Assembly: GCA_003545155.1 (NCBI GenBank)
Contig: DQCH01000098.1
Span: 1-6,354 of the forward strand
Reading direction: 5' to 3'
From: Candidatus Acetothermia bacterium
GTDB taxonomy: Bacteria > Bipolaricaulota > Bipolaricaulia > UBA7950 > UBA9294
DNA length: 6,354 nucleotides
The notes under the pieces are model-generated. The model saw nothing but the letters and a program-made list of their open reading frames with translations, had not been told where the DNA came from and searched no databases. Positions 1-4,228 of this stretch are shown here, in pieces. The position numbers and the translations under genes were made by a program. Position 1 is the stretch's first letter, and each line of letters opens with the position of its first letter.

Positions 1-2
1 GC

Positions 3-74
3 AGGATTTCCACCGCATGTCCCAAAGAGGTCCATGTCTATCGCATCAAACATCGCCGCGAGGTCTACCGCTAG
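3..74 (+). CDS. Possible C-terminal tail of an unidentified protein, truncated by the window edge
   Basis: The third plus frame is open from the window edge to a TAG at 72-74 and gives 23 residues ending in a basic stretch, VYRIKHRREVYR. Codon third positions are mostly G or C and the codons are common ones. This looks more like real coding sequence than the competing minus-strand frame over the same bases. The basic tail is reminiscent of the C-termini of some small RelE/ParE-type toxins, but 23 residues cannot support a family assignment. It would lie about 90 nt upstream of the first toxin-antitoxin pair, and the promoter at 119-146 follows it. Confidence 0.3.
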   Translation, partial: RISTACPKEVHVYRIKHRREVYR

Positions 75-118
75 CCTTGATATGGAATGTGCTCCTGGCA
101 AGCGCATCTGATCGAAAT

Positions 119-146
119 TTGACGGCGAATCAGGCCGTTGTATAAT
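119..146 (+). promoter_or_regulatory. Sigma70-type promoter of the first toxin-antitoxin pair
   Basis: A TTGACG box (119-124, 5/6 to consensus) is followed by a 16-nt spacer and a perfect TATAAT (141-146). Transcription would begin near 152-154, just before the ribosome-binding sequence AGAGGTGA (153-160), leaving a leader of only about ten bases before the ATG at 164. Antitoxin operons are often autoregulated at such promoters, but I see no clear operator palindrome here. Confidence 0.75.
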
Positions 147-163
147 TGTCGAAGAGGTGAATT

Positions 164-400
164 ATGCCCAAGATCGCTGAGCGCATCGAGGTCGATCCCA
201 ACGTCCTGGGAGGGAAGCCGACAATCCGCGGGCTGCGGATCAGCGTAGAGCAGATCCTCAAAACCTTAGCCGCTGGAGTCCCCCAAGAGGAGCTACTTAA
301 GGAGTATCCCGAGCTTGAGCCCGAGGACATCCGCGCAACACTGGCCTATGCTGCCGAATTGATCGCCGAAGAGAAGGTCCTTCCAATCAAGGCTGGGTGA
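164..400 (+). CDS. DUF433 family antitoxin (VapB-like), first pair
   Basis: This 78-residue protein is a complete DUF433 domain. The family signature is visible at residues 6-24: ERIxVDP, then GGKPTIRGLRI. It is followed by a helix-turn-helix-like segment with the typical AGVPxEELLKEYPELEPEDI pattern (about residues 37-56). DUF433 proteins are the usual partners of DUF5615 PIN-like toxins, and the proposed role is to bind and neutralise the toxin and repress the operon. The ATG at 164 has AGAGGTGA just upstream and a strong promoter 17 nt before it. The stop codon overlaps the toxin's GTG start (GTGA, 397-400), which implies translational coupling. Length is normal for the family. The family assignment is firm; the antitoxin role is inferred from family and arrangement. 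Confidence 0.88.
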   Translation: MPKIAERIEVDPNVLGGKPTIRGLRISVEQILKTLAAGVPQEELLKEYPELEPEDIRATLAYAAELIAEEKVLPIKAG

Positions 401-759
401 GTATTCACTTGAAGCTCCTAGTCGATGTAGGGGTCGGGAAGGCCGTCGAAAATTGGCTCAAGACTCAAGGTCATGATGTGCTCGCTGTGAGAAATCTCGA
501 TCCCCGAATGCCAGACCTTAACATCCTTACTTTGGCCGTGCGGGAGCAGAGACTGGTCGTAACCATGGACAAGGATTTTGGGGAACTGGTCTATCGTTCA
601 AGACAACCCCATGCTGGTGTCCTGCTCTTGCGCTTGGAAGATGCCCGCAGCGATGAGAAATTGGTTGTTGTCGAAGAGATATTCAGGAAATATGAGAAGC
701 AACTTTTAGGCAACTTCGCAGTATATCAGAGCGGGCGCTTGCGCATCCGGACAACATAA
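397..759 (+). CDS. DUF5615 PIN-like toxin (VapC-like nuclease), first pair
   Basis: This 120-residue protein is of normal length for the DUF5615/Mut7-C-like branch of the PIN fold, whose members are predicted metal-dependent RNases. Candidate acidic active-site residues are D10 (KLLVDVG), D40 (MPDLNILTLA), and D58 and D60 in the TMDKDF motif, in the family order. The C-terminal strands FAVYQSGRLRIR (about residues 107-118) are intact. Translation starts at GTG 397, which overlaps the antitoxin stop by 4 nt, so expression should be coupled to the antitoxin. No other in-frame start near the N-terminus fits the LLVD strand better. The canonical DQNL/DENL-type first motif is VDVGVG here, so one position of the usual motif is altered while the aspartate is kept. 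Toxin activity is inferred, not shown. Confidence 0.85.
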   Translation: MSIHLKLLVDVGVGKAVENWLKTQGHDVLAVRNLDPRMPDLNILTLAVREQRLVVTMDKDFGELVYRSRQPHAGVLLLRLEDARSDEKLVVVEEIFRKYEKQLLGNFAVYQSGRLRIRTT

Positions 760-1004
760 AGCACGCTGAGAGAAAGCTATATGAATGATGTCAGGGAAGG
801 AGGGCAAGAAAGGAGATATTTGTCCCTCTGATCTTTAGTTCCTGATGACGAATGAGGGGGTGTTATAGGCAGTGATCAAGCTATAATCCTTCCCCTTAGC
901 CCGAAGGTTTTAGAGGAGCATAAGAACCGACGTGTACAGGTTGGCACGTGTCCGTATTAGTGAGGAAGGCTTGGAAAAGTTTTCAGTGGCTTTGTAGCCC
1001 TGCT
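760..1004. other. Intergenic stretch with no recognisable gene
   Basis: This is the part of the 708-nt gap between the two toxin-antitoxin pairs that lies left of the mobile element. I find no open frame with protein character, no tRNA-like fold and no convincing terminator after the first toxin. A TATAAT occurs at 882-887 but has no acceptable -35 at 16-18 nt and no gene behind it. The segment is purine-rich on the plus strand in its first 80 bases and may be decayed sequence. Confidence 0.5.
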
Positions 1005-1010
1005 TTGGCT
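1005..1010 (+). promoter_or_regulatory. Probable stranded -35 box of the second toxin-antitoxin pair
   Basis: TTGGCT at this position matches TTGACA at 4 of 6 positions. If the element at 1023-1431 and one copy of its 8-bp target duplication are removed in thought, this box lies exactly 17 nt upstream of the perfect TATAAT now at 1445-1450. The first pair has an equivalent promoter with a 16-nt spacer. In the present sequence the two boxes are separated by about 434 nt and cannot act together. This is a reconstruction, not an observed active promoter. Confidence 0.45.
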
Positions 1011-1014
1011 CTTT

Positions 1015-1022
1015 CTATTTCT
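1015..1022 (+). repeat. Left target-site duplication of the MITE-like element
   Basis: CTATTTCT directly abuts the left terminal inverted repeat and matches CTATTTCA at 1432-1439, directly abutting the right one, at 7 of 8 bases. Eight base pairs is the duplication length reported for ISL3-family insertions. The single mismatch suggests some age since insertion. Confidence 0.7.
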
Positions 1023-1047
1023 GGCTCTTCGCTGTTTGGAGTGGGTA
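1023..1047 (+). repeat. Left terminal inverted repeat of the ISL3-type element
   Basis: Begins GGCTCTTCGCTGTTT and ends GAGTGGGTA. It differs from the reverse complement of the right end only at repeat positions 10, 11 and 16. Its inner edge is also part of a second, shorter inverted repeat: AACGAAC at 1047-1053 against GTTCGTT at 1091-1097, with GAGTG/CACTC beyond it. Confidence 0.75.
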
Positions 1048-1351
1048 ACGAACTCCTGACTGCAAATGATAGAACGCTGTCCTCTCGCCCGTTCGTTGCA
1101 CTCACTATAAGACGCCAAGATCGCTAGGGGTAACTGCTTGACGTCTCCCTGCTTGCTCTGTGCCTCTTTTTCACTGATTCTTGCCTACCCTGTGTCCGTG
1201 CCCATCTGCGTTCGAAGGGCAGGCAGTCGGCACATACGTCTCTGGGATGGACGATGCGAGATCTTCCTCTTGCTAAGATGCATGGATCTCCGAGAACGGC
1301 CCTCTAACATACCCTTTTGTTCTTGTTTTTCCTTTCTGCATCCTGCTTTTC

Positions 1352-1375
1352 CTTCGCGACTTCGCGTCTTTGCGA
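1352..1375 (+). repeat. Three tandem 8-bp units inside the mobile element
   Basis: Three head-to-tail copies of an 8-mer of the form CTTYGCGW occur without gaps: CTTCGCGA at 1352, CTTCGCGT at 1360, CTTTGCGA at 1368. Degenerate runs of this kind (CTTCGCGTCTTTGCG) turn up in intergenic DNA of varied bacteria. I cannot assign a function, and three units is too few to call a functional array. Confidence 0.6.
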
Positions 1376-1406
1376 GAGGCACTCTGTTCCGTACCCTATC
1401 TTCAGC

Positions 1407-1431
1407 TACCCACTCGAAACGACGAAGAGCC
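1407..1431 (-). repeat. Right terminal inverted repeat of the ISL3-type element
   Basis: Read on the minus strand it begins GGCTCTTCGTCGTTT and ends GAGTGGGTA. It matches the left end at 22 of 25 positions and is followed immediately by the right copy of the target duplication. Confidence 0.75.
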
Positions 1432-1439
1432 CTATTTCA
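1432..1439 (+). repeat. Right target-site duplication of the MITE-like element
   Basis: CTATTTCA, matching the left copy at 1015-1022 in 7 of 8 bases. It ends only 5 nt before the TATAAT at 1445, so the element landed in the spacer of the downstream promoter. Confidence 0.7.
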
Positions 1440-1444
1440 TAGTC

Positions 1445-1450
1445 TATAAT
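1445..1450 (+). promoter_or_regulatory. -10 box of the second toxin-antitoxin pair, cut off from its -35
   Basis: A perfect TATAAT lies exactly 17 nt before the ATA at 1468, the same distance that separates TATAAT and ATG in the first pair (141-146 and 164). No reasonable -35 exists at 16-18 nt upstream in the present sequence; those positions now fall in the right end of the inserted element (ACGAAG and neighbours). Expression from here is therefore probably weak or absent unless another promoter reads through. Confidence 0.5.
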
Positions 1451-1467
1451 GAGGGTGGTGATTCCTT

Positions 1468-1698
1468 ATAAAAACGGTCGAGCGCATCATCGTCGATCCG
1501 GACATCTGCCACGGAAAGCCGACGATCAGGGGGACGAGGATCATGGTGAGCAGTGTGCTCAGTCTCCTGGCCGGAGGCTACATCATCGCTCAGATCAGGG
1601 AGTATTATCCTGATCTCAGCGAGGAGGATATCAGGGAGGCCATCGAATATGCCGTTGCCCTCATCGATGAAGAGATCGTGCTCACTGCACATTCATGA
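1468..1698 (+). pseudogene. DUF433 family antitoxin (VapB-like), second pair, with ATA at the expected start
   Basis: The frame encodes a full 76-residue DUF433 protein: ERIIVDP (residues 5-11), GKPTIRGTRI (16-25), then the YYPDLSEEDIREA segment (47-59). It is about half identical to the first pair's antitoxin without gaps. The frame is closed by TGA at 1459-1461 and contains no ATG, GTG or TTG before ATG 1543, which would remove the conserved first third of the domain. Aligned with the first pair, the start position is ATA 1468 (ATA AAA ACG GTC), preceded by GGTGATTCCTT. It is either silenced by loss of the start codon, initiated inefficiently at AUA, or affected by a sequencing error. The stop overlaps the toxin ATG (ATGA, 1695-1698). 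The coding body is otherwise undamaged, so decay would be recent. Confidence 0.72.
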
Positions 1699-1979
1699 TC
1701 AAGCTCCTACTCGACCAGAACCTCTCCCCCAAGACCGCAGACTTCATACGAAGCCTGGGATGGGACGCCAAAGACGTCCGCGAATTCGGCAAGGGCGGCA
1801 CGGATGATGCCGATATCTATGAGTTTGCCAAAGCTGAAGGCTGGACGCTCGTCACGTATGACCTCGACTTCTCCCGAAGGTTCATGGCAGATAAGAAGCT
1901 TCCAGGGTTGATCCTGTTACGCGTTCATCCGCAGACGGTAGAGATCCTGCACCCTTCCACGCTGACTAAGTTAGGATGA
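1695..1979 (+). CDS. DUF5615 PIN-like toxin, second pair, C-terminally shortened
   Basis: This 94-residue protein has the N-terminal and central parts of the DUF5615 PIN-like fold. D7 lies in the classic LLLDQNL motif, D38 in TDDADIYEFA, and D56 and D58 in VTYDLDF; these match the acidic positions of the first toxin. After LLRVHPQTVEILHP it runs into a short unrelated tail and stops, about 25 residues shorter than the first toxin. It therefore lacks the last helix and the strand pair that normally ends the family. No continuation is visible in the other two plus frames just downstream. It starts at ATG 1695 with no ribosome-binding sequence of its own, so translation would depend on coupling to the damaged antitoxin. 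Function is doubtful, and loss of antitoxin alone would favour toxin inactivation. Confidence 0.78.
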   Translation: MIKLLLDQNLSPKTADFIRSLGWDAKDVREFGKGGTDDADIYEFAKAEGWTLVTYDLDFSRRFMADKKLPGLILLRVHPQTVEILHPSTLTKLG

Positions 1980-1980
1980 G

Positions 1981-2012
1981 GCTGTTCTTCTGATTGCCAC
2001 TGAAAGGACAGC
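1981..2012 (+). terminator. Weak hairpin just after the second toxin
   Basis: GCTGTTCTT (1981-1989) can pair with AAGGACAGC (2004-2012) over 9 positions including one G-U pair, with a 14-nt loop. It lies directly after the toxin stop, but no T-run follows, so it is a poor intrinsic terminator. The strong palindromes at 2025-2058 may do this job instead. Confidence 0.25.
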
Positions 2013-2024
2013 ATGACGACATAT

Positions 2025-2058
2025 GTAGCCATTTCTGGCTACAGCCAGATCTGGCTAC
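2025..2058. repeat. 34-bp palindromic repeat, copy 1 (downstream edge of the ATPase gene)
   Basis: Bounded by GTAGCCA and TGGCTAC. The first 16 bases (GTAGCCATTTCTGGCT) and the last 7 are identical to the copy at 3229-3262, giving 27 of 34 matches at identical length and orientation. This copy holds two consecutive palindromes: GTAGCCA/TGGCTAC around a TTTC loop (2025-2042), and a perfect 14-bp AGCCAGATCTGGCT (2043-2056). The TAG stop of the minus-strand ATPase (2057-2055) lies inside it. Its position between convergent genes would suit a bidirectional terminator, although no long T-run follows on either side. Confidence 0.85.
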
Positions 2059-3236
2059 GGCTTATTAAGCCACGCGGCAAATACACAATCGATAACATAG
2101 TAGGAGCCATCGCTTTTCGTTGCTAGAATCATCATGTCTCTCAGTCGATTCACGGCAGAGGAGATGTCGTAACGCTGAACCCGCATCTCTGCGGCAATGT
2201 CCTTCATTCTGGCCTCGCCGAGCTGCGCAAGAGTCTTCACAATGGTTCGCTGCTGATTGCTGAATCGTGCGAACCAACGAACCTCAAACTCGCTGTCCAG
2301 TTCCTCCAGCATCGCGTCGAATCCATCACGCACTTGAGAAACGGTAATCTTCGTAGTGCTCCTCAGAAACGCGGATTGTACCACAAGAACGCCCAGCTTC
2401 TGAATGTAGTATGGAATGCCACCTGTCAACGCGTGTAAGAGCTGCACCGCCGGATTCGTGATCGCTAGGCCTGCGATCGCGAGTCGCTGTCGCACGAAGT
2501 CAGCAACGGTGTTTTCTCGGAGCGGCTCCATGTAGTGCCGAGAGACCATCAGGTATAAAGGCGCATCCTCCCTCAAGAAGATGGATGATAGCATCCGCAT
2601 CGAGGAGCCAGAGAAGAAGTAGCGAACGTTCGGCACCTCATCAAGCTCCTTCTTGAACAAGTTGAAAAGAAATCCGTTAAATCCAGCAACCTCTTGGAAT
2701 TCGTCGAGCAGGAAGACGACTCGGACGCTTTTCTCCTCAGCAAATGAGCGAAAGAAGCGAAATGCTGCGCGTGCAAGCTCCGTGTCTTCGACTTCCTGTT
2801 CTCGGAAACGGAGGTACACTCGGCCGACCTCGCTCAGGCTCCCGCCGATCTCTTCAACGCGCTGGACCGCCCGAAGAACCCTTTCCTTAAGGACAAAGCG
2901 AAATGCCTCAAGCAGCCCGGCGACCCTTGTCTTGCTTTCGTACTCAGAGAGTAGCGCCGCTACCGTGACACGGTGGAAGTCAGCATAACTCGTGATCTCC
3001 CTACAGTTTACGTATGGGATAAGGAGTTGCTCCTCGTCTTGAAGCTGCTTCTTGATGTTGTGGAGAAGGGAGGACTTCCCGAACCGCCGCGGAGCGAGGA
3101 TAAGGTTGCTTTGCGTGAGGTCCCTCGCATCGTTACAAAGCCTCTCAAGTTCCGCTTCTCGCCCAACGAAGTACGGCGGCTCAACGAGGCCTCCCACTTT
3201 GAAAAGGGCTTCCTTCACGATTTCCTCCGTAGCCAT
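2055..3236 (-). CDS. Archaeal-type P-loop ATPase (ATPase_2/STAND-like) with C-terminal winged helix
   Basis: This 393-residue protein opens with YFVGREAEL (residues 22-30), the usual lead-in of this family. Walker A is APRRFGKSS (48-56, K54) and Walker B is VVFLLDEFQEV (173-183, D178/E179). FFSGSS (207-212) looks like a sensor-1 strand and GGIPYYIQ (272-279) matches the family's conserved GG-P-Y motif. Residues about 325-390 look like a winged helix (MKDIAAEMRVQRYDISSAV) ending in the family's DxxFxxWL pattern (DCVFAAWL). These proteins are thought to act as NTP-driven switches, but their targets are mostly unknown. The ATG at 3236 has no ribosome-binding sequence, whereas GTG at 3218-3216 has GGAGG five bases before it, so the true product may be 387 residues. 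The gene is exactly bracketed by two 34-bp repeats and is convergent with the second toxin. No partner gene sits beside it. Confidence 0.85.
   Translation of the reverse strand: MATEEIVKEALFKVGGLVEPPYFVGREAELERLCNDARDLTQSNLILAPRRFGKSSLLHNIKKQLQDEEQLLIPYVNCREITSYADFHRVTVAALLSEYESKTRVAGLLEAFRFVLKERVLRAVQRVEEIGGSLSEVGRVYLRFREQEVEDTELARAAFRFFRSFAEEKSVRVVFLLDEFQEVAGFNGFLFNLFKKELDEVPNVRYFFSGSSMRMLSSIFLREDAPLYLMVSRHYMEPLRENTVADFVRQRLAIAGLAITNPAVQLLHALTGGIPYYIQKLGVLVVQSAFLRSTTKITVSQVRDGFDAMLEELDSEFEVRWFARFSNQQRTIVKTLAQLGEARMKDIAAEMRVQRYDISSAVNRLRDMMILATKSDGSYYVIDCVFAAWLNKP
3224..3228 (-). promoter_or_regulatory. Ribosome-binding site favouring a GTG start for the ATPase
   Basis: GGAGG on the minus strand, with AAATC then GTG (3218-3216) downstream. 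The spacing is good for the GTG, whereas this motif lies inside the reading frame if the ATG at 3236 is used. Using GTG would place the start just outside the 34-bp repeat. Confidence 0.5.
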
Positions 3237-3262
3237 TTCTGGCTGTAGTTATCTTTGGCTAC
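3229..3262. repeat. 34-bp palindromic repeat, copy 2 (upstream edge of the ATPase gene)
   Basis: Same length and orientation as the copy at 2025-2058, with 27 of 34 bases shared; differences are confined to its middle (positions 17-27). GTAGCCA and TGGCTAC again mark the ends. The ATPase's upstream ATG (3236-3234) lies within it. The predicted transcription start from the promoter at 3263-3290 also falls within it, so the repeat would form the 5' leader or an operator. Confidence 0.85.
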
Positions 3263-3290
3263 AGAATACCCGGATTACTCTCGAAGTCAA
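3263..3290 (-). promoter_or_regulatory. Candidate promoter of the ATPase gene
   Basis: On the minus strand TTGACT (3290-3285, 5/6) is followed by a 16-nt spacer and TATTCT (3268-3263, 4/6). Transcription would start around 3256, inside the 34-bp repeat, giving a leader of roughly 40 nt to the GTG start. The promoter lies immediately outside the repeat, so it would stay behind if the repeat-bounded segment were lost. Confidence 0.5.
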
Positions 3291-3483
3291 ATTGAGCGGT
3301 CTGCAAAGGAAAAAGCGGCTGGGCTCCCAAGGTCCGAGCGTCTTTCGTTTTTTCGCAGAGTCTGCCACGAGTTTCGACCTTGTTGAAGCAGCGACCTATG
3401 AAGCCGATCACTGTCCACTTGCGAAACGCAAAGGGGGGACCCTAACTGCTGCACTTGCGTTCACCGGCGTCGGGCAATATTTC

Positions 3484-4023
3484 TTACGTTTCTTGGAAGC
3501 GCAGATCGGCCGTTTTAACGAGCTTCATGCCTGCCTTTGTCCACTCGTCAGCGAACGCTGCGATCCCTTCTTGTGCAGGGAAGCCGGGGTGATCGGGTGC
3601 ACCAACGGCGTCTTCGGCGACCGTGACGTCGTAGTTGAAGAGCCTGGCGTGAAGAACAGTCTGATTGACACAACCGTACGCGGAAAGCCCACAGACCACG
3701 AGGTGGGTTATCTCTTTCGAGGTAAGAACCTCCTCTAGCTTCGTCTGCATGAATGCGCTTCCAAAGATCTTCTCAACGATCGGTTCCCCTAAAGTTGGAG
3801 CGATGTCAGAGTGGATCGCCTTGGCTTCTGGTGAAACATCCTTTGGCATGTCATCCTCGTCGACATGCTGAACGTAGATCACCGGAATCCCTTCAGCGCG
3901 TGCTCGCTCGATTAGGGTACGACACTTCGCGACAAGGTCATCTCCATCGAGGGTAAGCATCGAATCGGGGTTCATGAACACCGGCTGCACATCGATCACC
4001 AGCAATGCGGTCCTTCCTGCCAT
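3484..4023 (-). CDS. Isochorismatase-like cysteine hydrolase
   Basis: This 179-residue protein is a single isochorismatase-fold domain of normal length. The catalytic triad is visible: D11 in ALLVIDVQ, K85 in IVEKIFGSAF and C118 in GLSAYGCVNQTV. The Rossmann-like strands IPVIYVQHV (46-54) and ITHLVVCGL (105-113) are in place. The family includes nicotinamidases, N-carbamoylsarcosine and ureidoacrylate amidohydrolases and many members with unknown substrates. The motifs here do not single one out, and the residues before the cysteine (SAYG instead of the common T-D/N) give no further clue. It is cytoplasmic, with no signal peptide. The ATG has AAGGAGAGG ending three bases before it (4027-4035). 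It lies 205 nt downstream of aclA on the same strand, beyond a probable terminator, so it is likely a separate unit with no evident link to citrate cleavage. Confidence 0.88.
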   Translation of the reverse strand: MAGRTALLVIDVQPVFMNPDSMLTLDGDDLVAKCRTLIERARAEGIPVIYVQHVDEDDMPKDVSPEAKAIHSDIAPTLGEPIVEKIFGSAFMQTKLEEVLTSKEITHLVVCGLSAYGCVNQTVLHARLFNYDVTVAEDAVGAPDHPGFPAQEGIAAFADEWTKAGMKLVKTADLRFQET

Positions 4024-4169
4024 TTACCTCTCCTTTCATTTGAAAGACGATCTCGCAAGGGAGTTAGGGCTATCCCTACACGACTCAGTTACTACCCCAA
4101 TACTCTCGTAACTCTTCTGATAGAACAATCGGCTATTTCTGGTGCTAGATCTTGTTCTTGCACTCATAC

Positions 4170-4197
4170 AAAACGGCTGGACCCATTCGATCCGGCC
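4170..4197 (-). terminator. Probable intrinsic terminator of aclBA
   Basis: On the minus strand, GGCCGGATC (4197-4189) pairs with GGTCCAGCC (4183-4175) over nine positions with one mismatch and one G-U pair around a 5-nt loop. It is followed by G and TTTT. It begins about 30 nt after the aclA stop. The T-run is short, so termination may be partial. Confidence 0.5.
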
Positions 4198-4228
4198 GCG
4201 TTGCGCTGTTTTCATAGTCTGACTTTGC

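Larger units (their letters stand above)
1023..1431. mobile_element. Non-autonomous ISL3-type element (MITE-like), 409 bp
   Basis: The segment is bounded by 25-bp terminal inverted repeats, 1023-1047 and the reverse complement of 1407-1431, which match at 22 of 25 positions. Both ends begin GGCTCTTCG and share GAGTGGGTA at the inner end. The outer GGCTCTTC and the internal TTTxGAGTG agree with the ends I recall for ISL3-family elements such as IS31831. An 8-bp imperfect target duplication flanks it (1015-1022, 1432-1439), as expected for that family. No transposase or recognisable fragment of one is present inside. The interior is pyrimidine-rich on the plus strand and the open frames in it look random. 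It would need a transposase supplied in trans. Structure and boundaries are read directly; the family link is from remembered end sequences. Confidence 0.75.

Noticed and set aside
1..107. Minus-strand frame from ATG 107 running off the left edge
   Set aside because: No ribosome-binding sequence, many rare codons (AGG, ATA, CTA), and the opposite frame ending at 74 looks more like coding sequence.
882..887. Isolated TATAAT upstream of the mobile element
   Set aside because: No -35 at usable spacing and no gene downstream before the element.
994..1026. Possible third, degenerate copy of the 34-bp repeat (GTAGCC followed by two TGGCT units)
   Set aside because: Only the short units match, one gap is needed, and the second TGGCT is made by the junction of the target duplication and the element end.
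1185..1382. Minus-strand frame with scattered cysteines that might be a transposase zinc-finger remnant
   Set aside because: The cysteine spacing does not fit the ISL3 transposase N-terminus and no other transposase motif is present in any frame.
1138..1449. Open plus-strand frame of 103 codons starting with TTG
   Set aside because: It lies almost wholly inside the MITE-like element, has a residue composition typical of non-coding frames, no ribosome-binding sequence and no family resemblance.
1449..1476. ATG 1449 as antitoxin start with a programmed frameshift at TTATAAAAAC
   Set aside because: The ATG overlaps the -10 box, has no ribosome-binding sequence, and the run of five A does not form a standard slippery heptamer; the ATA alignment with the first pair explains the data better.
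3419..3432. Small hairpin TTGCG-AAA-CGCAA after the isochorismatase gene as terminator
   Set aside because: Only five base pairs and no T-run on the minus strand.
3052..3738. Long open plus-strand frame of 228 codons
   Set aside because: It runs antisense through the ATPase start and the isochorismatase gene, both strongly supported; the intergenic part shows no recognisable protein.
4131..4149. GGCTATTTCTGG resembling the core of the 34-bp repeat
   Set aside because: Only a short core is shared, the outer arms are missing, and ATTTCTGG is expected by chance at this level.
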